This document shows positions 17,323 through 27,100 of a stretch of 64,000 nucleotides of DNA, piece by piece. Position 1 is the first letter of the stretch; every line of letters begins with the position of its first letter. The translations under genes were made by a program, and so were the position numbers. The stretch covers positions 1-64,000 of the forward strand of contig NZ_JBALOX010000011.1 of the NCBI RefSeq assembly GCF_036965165.1. The letters are read 5' to 3'. The DNA comes from Ferdinandcohnia sp036965165. GTDB lineage: Bacteria; Bacillota; Bacilli; Bacillales; Bacillaceae_L. A model generated the notes under the pieces. The model made no database searches, was not told the DNA's origin, and saw nothing but the letters and a program-made list of their open reading frames with translations.

Positions 17323-18783
17323 TTGAGTAACAATAGACTAACGACAAGCTGGGGAGCTCCAGTTGGGGACAACCAAAACTCAATCACAGCTGGTTCAAGA
17401 GGACCGGTACTAATCCAGGACGTACACCTCCTAGAAAAATTAGCACATTTTAATAGAGAACGTATTCCTGAACGTGTTGTTCACGCGAAAGGCAGCGGTG
17501 CACACGGTTATTTCGAAGTAACAAATGATGTATCAAAATATACGAAAGCAAAATTATTTAATGGAGTTGGCAAACGCACTCCTCTATTCATCCGTTTTTC
17601 AACGGTTGCTGGGGAAAGTGGCTCAGCTGATACATTACGAGATCCACGCGGTTTCTCGGTAAAATTTTACACAGAAGAAGGAAACTACGATATCGTCGGA
17701 AACAACACTCCTGTATTCTTTATCTGTGATGCGATTAAGTTCCCTGATTTTATCCATACACAAAAGCGTCATCCACAAACACACCTGAAAAACCCAACAG
17801 CTGTATGGGATTTCTGGTCTCATTCACCTGAATCTTTACACCAAGTGACTTGGTTAATGGGTGACCGTGGTATTCCTGCGACATGGCGTCACATGCAAGG
17901 ATATGGAAGTCATACATTCAAATGGACAAATGCAGAAGGTGAAGGCGTTTGGATTAAGTACCATTTCCGTACCGAGCAAGGCGTGAAGTCCTTAACGAAT
18001 GAGGTTGCTACAAAGCTAGCTGGAGAAAATCCAGATTATCATACAGAGGACCTGTTTAACGCAATTAAAAAAGGAGACTTCCCTGAATGGAAGCTTTATG
18101 TGCAGATTATGCCATTGGAGGATGCGAATACATACCGCTTCGATCCATTCGATGTAACAAAAGTATGGTCTCAAAAAGACTACCCACTAATCGAAGTAGG
18201 ACGCATGGTATTAGACCGCAACCCTGAAAACTATTTTGCAGAGGTTGAACAAGCTACATTCTCACCTGGAACATTGGTACCTGGTGTCGATGTTTCGCCT
18301 GACAAAATGCTTCAAGGTCGCCTGTTTGCTTACCATGATGCAGCTCGTTACCGTGTTGGAGCTAACCACCAAGCACTCCCAATCAACCGTTCAAGAGTTG
18401 AAGTGAACAACTATCAACGTGATGGTCAAATGCGTTTTGATAGCAACGGGGGTAGCTCCGTATATTACGAGCCTAATAGCTTTAGTGGTCCAAAAGAAAC
18501 TCCAGAAGCGAAGCAACATGCATTCGCAGTGGAAGGCATTGCGGATAGTGTGGCTTATGATTCTGATGATCACTACACACAAGCTGGTGACCTTTATCGC
18601 TTAATGAGCGAAGATGAACGTACTCGTCTTGTTGACACAATTGTTGGCGCAATGAAGCCAGTTCAATTAGAGGAAATCAAGCTTCGTCAAATCAGCCACT
18701 TCTACAAGGCAGACCCTGAATACGGAACTCGTATCGCAGAAGGCCTTGGACTTGAGGTTCCAGAAGAAGTTTTAGCGAAGTAA
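17323..18783 (+). CDS. katA: Vegetative catalase KatA
   Basis: Small-subunit haem catalase, 486 residues, nearly the length of B. subtilis KatA. The catalytic His is in VVHAKGSGAHGYFE, with RFSTVAGE, and the haem-ligand Tyr in GRLFAYHDAARYRVG. The start is TTG at 17323 after GAGGTGA. It is preceded by a Per box and followed by the PerR-like gene, giving a compact peroxide-response unit. It protects vegetative cells from hydrogen peroxide in the cytoplasm. Confidence 0.92.
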   Translation: MSNNRLTTSWGAPVGDNQNSITAGSRGPVLIQDVHLLEKLAHFNRERIPERVVHAKGSGAHGYFEVTNDVSKYTKAKLFNGVGKRTPLFIRFSTVAGESGSADTLRDPRGFSVKFYTEEGNYDIVGNNTPVFFICDAIKFPDFIHTQKRHPQTHLKNPTAVWDFWSHSPESLHQVTWLMGDRGIPATWRHMQGYGSHTFKWTNAEGEGVWIKYHFRTEQGVKSLTNEVATKLAGENPDYHTEDLFNAIKKGDFPEWKLYVQIMPLEDANTYRFDPFDVTKVWSQKDYPLIEVGRMVLDRNPENYFAEVEQATFSPGTLVPGVDVSPDKMLQGRLFAYHDAARYRVGANHQALPINRSRVEVNNYQRDGQMRFDSNGGSSVYYEPNSFSGPKETPEAKQHAFAVEGIADSVAYDSDDHYTQAGDLYRLMSEDERTRLVDTIVGAMKPVQLEEIKLRQISHFYKADPEYGTRIAEGLGLEVPEEVLAK

Positions 18784-18901
18784 TTAGAAAAGCAGAAGCG
18801 TAAGAAATAAGTAGTTTCATTTCATTTTATTCTCACATATAATAGGTATCCGCGTGTTGTGGGTACCTATTCTTATGATATGAAAAAAGAGGTTGGTAAT
18901 C

Positions 18902-19330
18902 GTGCAGGAACAAATGGCAGAACTTATACCTTTTTTAAAAGAACGTGGATTACGCATTACACCTCAACGAACGTTAATCTTACAAACGATCCTTTCCTTG
19001 AAAGGTCATCCAACCGTGGAAGACATTCATCGTAAAATACCACATATTAGCCTTGCCACCATCTATAACAATGTCAAACTGTTTGTTTCACTACGGATTT
19101 TGAAGGAACTACCCTATGGCAACGGGTTGAGCAAATATGAACTCGCCAACCAGCCGAATCACTACCATATTTTATGCGAATCGTGTGGGGAAATTATTGA
19201 TTTTAATTACCCGACTCTCAGCCAAATCGAGCATGTTGCCTGCAAATTAACTGAGTTTAAAATTTACTCTCATCAGATGGAAGTATACGGACTTTGTCAA
19301 TCATGCCAGAGAAAAGAAGGTGTTTATTAG
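18902..19330 (+). CDS. perR: PerR-like Fur-family peroxide-sensing repressor
   Basis: Fur-family metalloregulator, about 142 residues. A winged helix (LRITPQRTLIL ... ISLATIYNNVKLF) is followed by the dimer/metal domain. Structural zinc pairs are CESC and CQSC, and the regulatory-metal ligands include NHYH and YSHQ. PerR senses peroxide by oxidation of metal-ligating His. The position right behind katA supports PerR over Fur or Zur. The start is GTG at 18902, nine bases after AAGAGG; an upstream TTG at 18893 touches that site. It is followed without a gap by a small zinc-ribbon gene. Confidence 0.85.
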   Translation: MQEQMAELIPFLKERGLRITPQRTLILQTILSLKGHPTVEDIHRKIPHISLATIYNNVKLFVSLRILKELPYGNGLSKYELANQPNHYHILCESCGEIIDFNYPTLSQIEHVACKLTEFKIYSHQMEVYGLCQSCQRKEGVY

Positions 19331-19444
19331 ATGCCAAAACAAAACTGTCCGATCTGTAAAACGGAAATCAAAATACTCAAACATAGCACAAGCTGTAAAT
19401 GTGGGATGAAACTAAAGAAAGCAAAAACCCCTTATGTCGGGTAG
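19331..19444 (+). CDS. 37-residue zinc-ribbon-like small protein
   Basis: A short frame begins with ATG immediately after the perR stop codon, with AGAAGG 10-15 bases upstream, and ends 20 bases before the terminator hairpin. The predicted 37-residue product starts MPKQNCPICKTEIK and has four cysteines (6, 9, 22, 24) as CPIC and CKCG, a one-knuckle zinc-binding pattern, with a very basic C-terminus. It is probably co-translated with perR. The function is unknown: it could bind metal or nucleic acid. The coupling to perR suggests a role in zinc or peroxide handling. Confidence 0.6.
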   Translation: MPKQNCPICKTEIKILKHSTSCKCGMKLKKAKTPYVG

Positions 19445-19462
19445 GTTTGGTTCTAAGCGCAA

Positions 19463-19491
19463 AAAAGCACACCTTTAAATGGTGTGCTTTT
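19463..19491. terminator. Bidirectional terminator between perR unit and ftsX
   Basis: A perfect 11-bp stem AAAAGCACACC / GGTGTGCTTTT with a 7-nt loop is flanked by an A-run on the left and T on the right. It serves the perR/zinc-ribbon transcript and the ftsEX transcript. Confidence 0.85.
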
Positions 19492-19493
19492 GC

Positions 19494-20387
19494 TTATACT
19501 TTTAAGAACTTTCGAACAGACATTAAGCTTCCCCAAACCCCGATAAATGCACCAATTAGAAGCAGAAGCCCCGTTACTTGGTAGGCAAATGGATTAAACG
19601 CTAAGAGCTCTAAGAATGTTCCAGTCAACTGCGGTTGAATCATATCATACACAAAATTATAGGATCCTAGAATAATCCCAATTGGAATCATCGAACCAAG
19701 AATTCCAAGGAACAAGCCCTCTAGGAAAAATGGCCAGCGAATAAACGAATTTGTTGCTCCAACTAGCTTCATAATCTCAATTTCTCTTTGTCTCGCAAAA
19801 ATCGTTATTTTAATCGTATTTGAAATTAAGAACATGGCAGTAAAAAGAAGACCAATGATTAGCCCGATTCCGATGTTACGTGAAACGCCAACCGTACTAA
19901 AAATCTTTTCAACTTTTCCTTTTCCATAGTTTACACTGTGGACAGATTCCATTTTTTCAACCTGCTCAGCAACCTTCATGATTTCCTGTGGTTGCTTCGT
20001 TTTCACGACAAACACATCATGAAGTGGGTTACCCTGCTCGTACATTTCAAAAATCTTTCCATCCTCACCAAAGCTCTCGATCATTTTCTGTAGCTCTTCA
20101 TCCTTGGAAGAGAAGGTGACATCTTGAACCTCAGGTATTTTTACAATTTCTGCTTTTAACGCATCCTGTTGTTCCTTCGTTGACGTTAAGTCCGTGTGAA
20201 CACTGATACGGACGTCTTTTTCAAGTGAAGTTGCCATGCTGTTTAAATTCATCATGATGACTAAGAATACCCCAACAAGGAGTAGCGTTACAGTCACGGC
20301 GCTGACAGATGCGAATGTCATCCAGCCATTACGCCCAAGATTTTTAGAACTTTCCCGTAAATGACGGCGGAGTGTATTAAGCTTCAT
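19494..20387 (-). CDS. ftsX: Cell-division ABC transporter-like permease FtsX
   Basis: Membrane partner of FtsE, about 297 residues. It activates a wall hydrolase (CwlO in B. subtilis) for cell elongation. An N-terminal membrane span (about 25-45) is followed by an extracellular loop and three C-terminal spans in the FtsX/MacB domain, with the REIEIMKLVGAT coupling motif. The start is ATG at 20387, giving MKLNTLRRHLRES as in the family; an in-frame GTG at 20399 lies in the ribosome-binding site. The start overlaps the end of ftsE. Confidence 0.93.
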   Translation of the reverse strand: MKLNTLRRHLRESSKNLGRNGWMTFASVSAVTVTLLLVGVFLVIMMNLNSMATSLEKDVRISVHTDLTSTKEQQDALKAEIVKIPEVQDVTFSSKDEELQKMIESFGEDGKIFEMYEQGNPLHDVFVVKTKQPQEIMKVAEQVEKMESVHSVNYGKGKVEKIFSTVGVSRNIGIGLIIGLLFTAMFLISNTIKITIFARQREIEIMKLVGATNSFIRWPFFLEGLFLGILGSMIPIGIILGSYNFVYDMIQPQLTGTFLELLAFNPFAYQVTGLLLLIGAFIGVWGSLMSVRKFLKV

Positions 20388-21063
20388 AACCGTAATCACC
20401 CCTTACTTCATCTCTCGCAATTTTTCCACTTTCAATCGCAATTACACGTTTTTTTATCGTATTTACAATTTCGCGGTTATGCGTCGCCATGACGATCGTC
20501 GTCCCGCGGAAATTGATTTCTTCAAAAATGTTCATAATTTCCCAAGATGTTTCCGGGTCAAGGTTACCAGTAGGCTCGTCCGCAATGAGCGCACCTGGAG
20601 AGTTTACGATTGAGCGCGCAATTGACACACGCTGCTGCTCCCCACCGGATAGTTCATCTGGTAAATGCCGTGCCTTATGCTTAAGACGAACAAGGTCAAG
20701 CACATCCATGACACGTTTCTTAATATTCTTCGGATTTTCTTCGATTACTTCAAGAGCAAATGCTACGTTTTCGTATACAGTTAATCGCGGTAAAAGTTTA
20801 AAATCCTGGAACACGACCCCAATATTTCTTCGTAATTGGGGAACCTTTTTTTCCTTTAATTTTGCAAGATCAATCCCGTTTATGACGATTGAACCCTTTG
20901 TCGGCTTCTCCTCACGGTACATCATTTTAATAAATGTCGACTTTCCCGCTCCACTTGGGCCAACGACATACACGAACTCACCTTGATCGATTTTTACATT
21001 TATACCATTAACGGCCATGACACCGTTCGAATACTTTTTATAGACATCCTTCATTTCTATCAT
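20377..21063 (-). CDS. ftsE: Cell-division ATP-binding protein FtsE
   Basis: ABC ATPase of 228 residues. Walker A is GPSGAGKST, the signature is LSGGEQQRVSIARS, Walker B is ALIADEPTGNLD, and the H-loop is MATHNRE. It powers FtsX-dependent activation of a peptidoglycan hydrolase at the membrane. It overlaps ftsX by about 11 bases. In B. subtilis cccB lies directly upstream, whereas here a NERD-protein gene is inserted between. Confidence 0.95.
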   Translation of the reverse strand: MIEMKDVYKKYSNGVMAVNGINVKIDQGEFVYVVGPSGAGKSTFIKMMYREEKPTKGSIVINGIDLAKLKEKKVPQLRRNIGVVFQDFKLLPRLTVYENVAFALEVIEENPKNIKKRVMDVLDLVRLKHKARHLPDELSGGEQQRVSIARSIVNSPGALIADEPTGNLDPETSWEIMNIFEEINFRGTTIVMATHNREIVNTIKKRVIAIESGKIARDEVRGDYGYEA

Positions 21064-21344
21064 TAAGAATCACCTATCATCGTTTTATTATCCCTCGTCT
21101 ACTTGCAGTATGCCCCCCACCGGATCAATGGGAGATTAAGTTAGTAATCTATCAAATGGAAATAGAAGCGCAAATGCCCTTTTGGACATACTTGCGCCCC
21201 TAATCGGCTATGCAAATTGAAATTATAAGTCTATATGAACTATATCTTATTACGTTTTCCATTATAACATCATTATTCGTCAAAAAACGACTAAAAATAT
21301 TACATTTTGATTTCATGGCAGTTAAGGTTGCTAGGGAAAAGGGT

Positions 21345-22325
21345 TCAGGTGGTGGTGTGTAAATTTTGGAATTGGGGGATATGGTAGATTCTGCTTTTAT
21401 TCTCACCTTCGAACTCTGGGTTCATTGATTTTAATAGTTGAAATGCTAATTTTCCAGATGATATTTGTAAAAAGTCCCTCAACTCTTCATTTGTAATTGT
21501 AGGTTTTATTAGCAGCATGTAATCCTGGAGTGACTGAATAAATGCGTTTTTAGATTTCGAACAACAACTTTCACAGAACCAATATCCTCTCTTCCTTTCA
21601 ATCGGTAAGGTAAAACATTCTGGGCAGTGGACTCCTTTTCTAATCTCCTCTTTTTGGATGGCAAATTTAGTTAGGAAATCTGGTTGTTTTGGCGTGTGGT
21701 GCTTCTCAATTGTCGCCGCTATTTTCCTCATTTCCTTCATGGTCAATGTTTCTTTAGTATGTCGTTTTTGAATTTTCTCGAAAGTAAAAGGAAGATTTGC
21801 GCTATGCATAACTTTTGTGAAGATACTTGATCTAGAAGCTTTTATGATTGTTTTTGGGTCACTGACGATGACTAAATTTTCAATTGGTAGGGTTGGAAGT
21901 TTCCGCTGCTGAAGCCAGTTGGTTAATTGGCGGGAATGTCGTTTTGCTTGTAGGATTGGATTCGACATCCCTTCTTCTTCGTTGTTTAGTGTCCGAATCA
22001 TTTGATTGGATTCATCCTCAAAATATAGAGTTCCTGCGATATTTTTCACTTCTAGGATTAAGTAAAAATGTGGAGTAATCATGAGAGTGTCGATTTGGAA
22101 GAAGGTTTTGCCATCTTGAAGTCTTATATCGTGTAAAATGAGGAATTCTGATTTGTCGATTAGGTCTAAATAATAGTTTAATGAAAGCTCTCCGCGGTAC
22201 CCTTTCTTTCGTTTGGCTAATTCGAATTGGATTTCTGGAATTTTCGGATGATCTTGCGCCAATCTCCTGATTAGTGCTACAAGGATTAAAATTTCAATTG
22301 GAATTGTACGTACTTTTCTTATCAA
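21345..22325 (-). CDS. NERD (nuclease-related) domain protein
   Basis: Protein of about 326 residues with an N-terminal NERD domain (about 40-150) marked by KGYRGELSLNYYLDL, FQIDTLMI and LILEVKN, which follow the nuclease-like E..D..ExK pattern. A C-terminal zinc-finger-like part has CPEC and CESCCSK. Such proteins are common singletons in Bacillus and their role is unknown; the domain suggests DNA processing. TTG at 22325 (eight bases after AAGGAG) is the better start than ATG at 22331 (three bases). It sits between ftsE and cccB, which are normally adjacent. Confidence 0.75.
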   Translation of the reverse strand: MIRKVRTIPIEILILVALIRRLAQDHPKIPEIQFELAKRKKGYRGELSLNYYLDLIDKSEFLILHDIRLQDGKTFFQIDTLMITPHFYLILEVKNIAGTLYFEDESNQMIRTLNNEEEGMSNPILQAKRHSRQLTNWLQQRKLPTLPIENLVIVSDPKTIIKASRSSIFTKVMHSANLPFTFEKIQKRHTKETLTMKEMRKIAATIEKHHTPKQPDFLTKFAIQKEEIRKGVHCPECFTLPIERKRGYWFCESCCSKSKNAFIQSLQDYMLLIKPTITNEELRDFLQISSGKLAFQLLKSMNPEFEGENKSRIYHIPQFQNLHTTT

Positions 22326-22427
22326 ATGCATCTACTCCTTTTCATTTTATTAAATTTTCGACATTATTATTGATTTTCCTGCAAAATTTAAATAATGTTT
22401 GAACTTGGTTTTGTGGGTTTTTCGGAT

Positions 22428-22662
22428 ATCGACCCGAAATTTGATTATATCGACCCAAGTTCCAGTTTTATCGAACCAAACTTCAGAATATATCGGTCCA
22501 AGTTCTGATTATATCGACCCAACATCAAAATATATCGGTCCAAACCAATTCCGCCTATTTTAAAAGCCTTCCGGTTCATCCGGAAGGCAGACTAACTAAT
22601 GAGGTTTTTTCGGATATCGACCTAAAGCCAAAAAATATCAATCCAATCCCAATTTCCACCCA
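22428..22662 (-). repeat. 21-bp-period array (locus 2) with two terminator copies
   Basis: ATCG motif starts occur at 22428, 22449, 22470, 22492, 22513 and 22534 (steps 21, 21, 22, 21, 21), then at 22616 and 22637 (21) beyond an intervening hairpin. Read on the minus strand the unit is close to ACCGATATATTnTGAnnTTGG. The minus-strand order is cccB stop, hairpin, two units, second hairpin, six units, matching locus 1 at the window's left end. There is no coding sequence in this 380-bp spacer. Confidence 0.8.
22561..22588 (-). terminator. Repeated terminator hairpin, second copy behind cccB
   Basis: On the minus strand the stem GCCTTCCGG / CCGGAAGGC is followed by TTTTA. It is a duplicate of the copy at 22665-22693 and of the plus-strand copy at 245-272, including the flanking ATTAGTTAGTC. 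Confidence 0.6.
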
Positions 22663-22664
22663 TA

Positions 22665-22693
22665 TTAAAAGCCTTCCGGTTCGCCCGGAAGGC
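22665..22693 (-). terminator. Rho-independent terminator of cccB
   Basis: On the minus strand a perfect 9-bp stem GCCTTCCGG / CCGGAAGGC with a 5-nt loop and TTTTAAT lies about 15 bases after the cccB stop codon. Confidence 0.8.
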
Positions 22694-22708
22694 CTACATA
22701 CTAATGAA

Positions 22709-23050
22709 TTATTTTTTCTCAGATAACCATGCTGCAACTGCGTCTTTTTCGTCACCTTTGATGAGACCTTTTGGCATTGCGCCACGGCCATTGTCGATGA
22801 TGTTCGCAATTTCGTCTTGAGAATACTTAGAACCTACTGTTTGAAGACTTGGGAAACTTCCAGCACCTGCTAGATCTTTACCATGGCATGAAGCACAGTT
22901 TCCTTGGTAGATTTCCTCAGCATTTAAGGCAGTAGCTCCGCCGTTGTTACCTGCTGGCTCTTCAGCTGCATTGTCGCCCCCACCGCCACAAGCTGCTAGA
23001 GCAAAAACAAGCGAAGTTCCTAATAAAAATCCAAATAGCTTACGTTTCAC
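22709..23050 (-). CDS. cccB: Cytochrome c-551, membrane-anchored lipoprotein
   Basis: Small c-type cytochrome of 113 residues. The signal peptide ends in a lipobox (VFALAACGG, Cys21), followed by an acidic and Gly-rich linker. A single cytochrome c domain has haem-attachment motif CASCH and distal Met in GAMPKG. It carries electrons outside the membrane in the respiratory chain. The start is GTG at 23050 behind GGGGG. The neighbour order yvjA-like, cccB, then (after an insert) ftsE agrees with B. subtilis. Confidence 0.93.
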   Translation of the reverse strand: MKRKLFGFLLGTSLVFALAACGGGGDNAAEEPAGNNGGATALNAEEIYQGNCASCHGKDLAGAGSFPSLQTVGSKYSQDEIANIIDNGRGAMPKGLIKGDEKDAVAAWLSEKK

Positions 23051-23104
23051 AGAATTTACCCCCTGTAATAAATTTTTCCATTATACAATTTTTATTATAC
23101 CCTT

Positions 23105-23971
23105 TTACGCCCTTTTAAAACCCTCTCCTAATACCTCTGAAGCGTCCATAACAACGACAAATGCAGAAGTATCAATGCTTCGAACCACTTGTTTCAATTT
23201 TGTGAACTCTTTCTGGTCAACCACACACATGAGCATTGGTCGCTCATCGTCGGTATACCCCCCATATCCAGAGAGCTTTGTTACCCCTCTATCCAGCTTG
23301 TCAAAAATCTCCTGACGCACTTCATTCTGATTGTTCGTAATAATGAGAGCCATTTTCGAATTACCTAGACCAACCTGTACCAAATCAATCGTTTTACTTG
23401 TGACAAAAAGTCCAATCAGTGCATAGAGCCCACTCTCAATATCGAATACAATCGCAGCGGTTACGACAATCAGGCCATCAATGAAAGCAACACACTTTCC
23501 AAGGGAGATTCCTGTATACTTGTGAACAATTTGAGCGGCAAGGTCTGTCCCACCTGTCGACGCATTGCCCCGGAATGTGATGCCGAGTCCCAAACCGATT
23601 CCGATCCCGCCGAATAAAGCACCCAGCAATGGGTCGAGCGTTGCGGGTTCCAGATTTCTCGAAAGATAAACAACAAATGGTAGAAAAAGAGTGCCAATTA
23701 ACGTTCTGGCACCATACACCTTTCCAAGAAAAATGACACCTGCAATGAATAAAGGGATATTAAAAGCCCATTGAACATAGGCTGCTTCCCATCCAAACAG
23801 GGAGTTCAGGATCGTACTAATCCCACTCACTCCGCCTGATGCAACCTTGTTCGGTAACAAAAACAGATTAAATGAAAGAGCCACAGTGGCTGAACCTAGT
23901 AGTATGTATATGTATTCCTTTACCTGTTGAAGTTTTGGATGTACTTCGTGCTGACGTTTTCTTCTATTCAT
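23105..23971 (-). CDS. YitT-family membrane protein (YvjA-like)
   Basis: Integral membrane protein of 288 residues with about five to six spans (residues 20-205) and a C-terminal cytoplasmic DUF2179 domain (about 215-288), the YitT-family architecture. Its function is unresolved; some members are annotated as transporters. Its position next to cccB matches YvjA of B. subtilis. There, as I recall, prfB follows upstream; here the T7SS locus begins instead. Confidence 0.85.
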   Translation of the reverse strand: MNRRKRQHEVHPKLQQVKEYIYILLGSATVALSFNLFLLPNKVASGGVSGISTILNSLFGWEAAYVQWAFNIPLFIAGVIFLGKVYGARTLIGTLFLPFVVYLSRNLEPATLDPLLGALFGGIGIGLGLGITFRGNASTGGTDLAAQIVHKYTGISLGKCVAFIDGLIVVTAAIVFDIESGLYALIGLFVTSKTIDLVQVGLGNSKMALIITNNQNEVRQEIFDKLDRGVTKLSGYGGYTDDERPMLMCVVDQKEFTKLKQVVRSIDTSAFVVVMDASEVLGEGFKRA

Positions 23972-24142
23972 GAATATACCTCCGTTTGCAATCGTGGCGC
24001 TTTTGGAAGTATATCACCGCTTCAAAAGTAAGTAAACGCCAGCATAATAACGTGGTAAAGCAACAAAATATACACCTACAATATTAGTTTGTAACGAGAG
24101 ATGAATAATTATTACAAAAAGCAACTTGAAGGTGACAAAGAG

Positions 24143-27100
24143 CTATTTACGAAATGTCCAAATATCTGAAACGGTTCTGCCTGTGTATTTGTCCTTGACT
24201 ACAGCGTACCAGGAATAAGAACGGTTCTTTTCTAAGCCTTTCCAGACAACCTCGGCGATTTTACCGCTTTTTGCCTTAGTCGTGCCGATTTCATGGTCAG
24301 TGTAGACATTGACCGCAAAGTAATCCGTTGCAACTCGCTTTGTGACCGGGGCTAAATCCATTTCAATCACAAATTCATCTTTTTCAGGATAAAAATCTGG
24401 CTTGTAATAATTGTATTGGTTAAGATATGGCGAATACGTATTTACCACAATACGATTATGATCTTGATCAAAATGCAGCAGTCTCATGTAGCCTTGGCCA
24501 CCCTCTGGTCCAGCTTGATAATCGGCAAGCATTTGTGTCACCGTACGGTCAGGGACACCATCCCCGTCATCGTCAATTTCATCAACTAACGTTTGTGCCT
24601 CGTGATAATGACCACTTAACACCATGATCACATTTTTATTCGGAACAACAATTTCGTTAAAGAGCTTATCACCTAGCGGATGCCTCGTACCTGTAGCAAG
24701 CATGTATTCGTGAAAACTTAAAATCGCTTTTCGGTCCGGGTGGGCAGCCAGCACATCATTCACCCACTGGATGCCTTCATCCGTCACTCCCCAACCAAGG
24801 TAAACCATAATATAATCATTGCCACCAGCTGAAATTAAATCATAGTGACCACGATTGTTTAGGTAGGAACCGCCATAATATGGCTTATCCTTAAATCGAT
24901 TTTCGCCAAAATACTTATAGAACTGCGAATAATCATTACTTACTTGATCCACATCATGGTTTCCTGCGAGAACTCCGTATGGAATGTTATTGTCATCCAG
25001 CACCTTCATTGCTTTATCTGCGTTCTTCCATTGATATTCCTGGTTTGATTTATTCACTAAATCACCTGTATGGAATACATATTTAATTTTGAGCTTATCC
25101 TTCATTTCAGCAATCCACTCGGTTTGTCGGTCAAAAATATATGGGTAGCTCTCTGAGTAAAATTGGGTATCTGACATCCAGACAAAGGTATAATCATACT
25201 CATCTGTCGTGCTTGGAATTTCATCTTGGACAATCACATTTATTTTTGACTCGCGTACAAAGTCGCCTACTCCAACTTCACCGGAGAGTTCAAAATCCTC
25301 TTTACCCGCTACCTTAAAATCAATTAACGTCCATTTTTCTGTTATGTGGTTCCAGGCATACATCGAAACCTTTCTACCCTCAAGTGAATTCCCTTTCCAC
25401 AAAAGCTCAACAAGGTCCTTTTCATCAAGTGACGCATCCACTGTGACCTCAAAACGATGGTAAGGGAATTGTGTATCAGAATCGGACACCAAATACTTGC
25501 CGTCTGCTTTTGAAACAAGTGAAGTGTCCTCAGATGTAAACGCCTTTTCCCCGTCAGGAATCATTTCTTGTGGAGGCTCAAAATCACCTGCATTTTTAAA
25601 GCCTTTCACACCTGAGTTCACATCATATTGATAAGCCTCATAAAATGTAACATCTAATTGATCATTCGTTGGGTCCTTTACTTTTACCTGTAAAACTGGA
25701 TTGCCATCAACATGAGCATTCAATTTAGGTGAGACAAGCTCAGGCTTCATTGGATTTTCATCAGCAACTTCAAATTGAAAAACTTCCTCTTTCTCGTTTC
25801 CTACTTTGTCAGTTGCAGCAACCTTCAGCTCATGTTTCCCAGCTTCAAGCTTTGAAGACGCTGTTTCAAACGGAACTTGAATTTCCTTGCCATCCAAGGT
25901 GACAATTACTTTTTCAATCCCAGAAAGCTTATCCTTCACATCGACTTCAATGGTAAAAGCACCCTTGTACGCTTTCTTTTTCAGGTTCGTTTTAATATCA
26001 GGTGCTGTGTTGTCGACCAAAACTTCTGCGGCGATCTCTTCATCTGCATCCTGAACGAGAACCTTATGCTTCTTGTCTTTAACAAAGGTCGTATCCCATT
26101 TATAGGTTAAGGAATGTGCTTCCTTTTCCGTAATCGTAAACGTAAAATCGACGAATGGATTATTGTCGTTCATTTTTAAAATACGTGCTGGGTCACTGAA
26201 GTTCGGATCCTTGATCACCGTACCATCCGCGAGGACTAATCGTACGTTTCGTAAATCATAGTCGTCTCGGTTTTCTGCGGATCCAAGATCAAACGGTGAC
26301 GCCTTGTTACCGGAACGAACGGTTATTGTTGTCTCACCAACTGGAAGTCGCTCAGGCTCAATGGGAATGCTGAATGTTTTCCATTGTGTGAGCCAGTCTT
26401 TATCCATGACATATAAAACTTCTTCGCCCATCGTAACAGCGTTTTGGAAATACGTATTCAGTCCATTTACTTCAAACGCAAAATATGCCGTGTGTTCAAT
26501 GGAGGGATATACCCCCTCTTTCACTTCACTACCATCAATAAACAGCTTCATTTTATCTGGAGAGTCAACCGCTGAAGTGGCCTTGATGATTTTTTCCCCG
26601 CGGAGCATTTCCCCATCTTTTAAATTAAGTCGTAGGCTTGAGTCATCAAGGTCATTCGTAATGGTTACACGATAGGTCTCACTTTTCACTTCATTTTTCC
26701 CATCAGACACGACGAAGTAATAATCCACATACTCATGTCCGATTAAATCAGGTGAATAGATGGTGTGATGATAAAGGAGATCATCGTAATTTTCCTGTAA
26801 AATCGCTTCGCTGTATTCATCCTGATGGTTGATCTTATAATACAAACGGACCGATTTGACTTCCTTGTCGTCTGTGACGTTTGCAACAATGTCGATATTG
26901 TCCTTCTGATTCACCTCAGTGATTGCCGTTAGGTTTTCAATCGTCGGTGGGACTGTGTCTTCTTCTATTTGGACAGGCTGACTTGGTACCTGGAAGCCTT
27001 CCACTTTGCCTGGTGTCGCATCTAGGATGCCCACTTTTTTTGAAAGAGTAGATTTATCGGTTGGATAGAGATAAACAATTCCTTTATTCGCAATCGTGTC

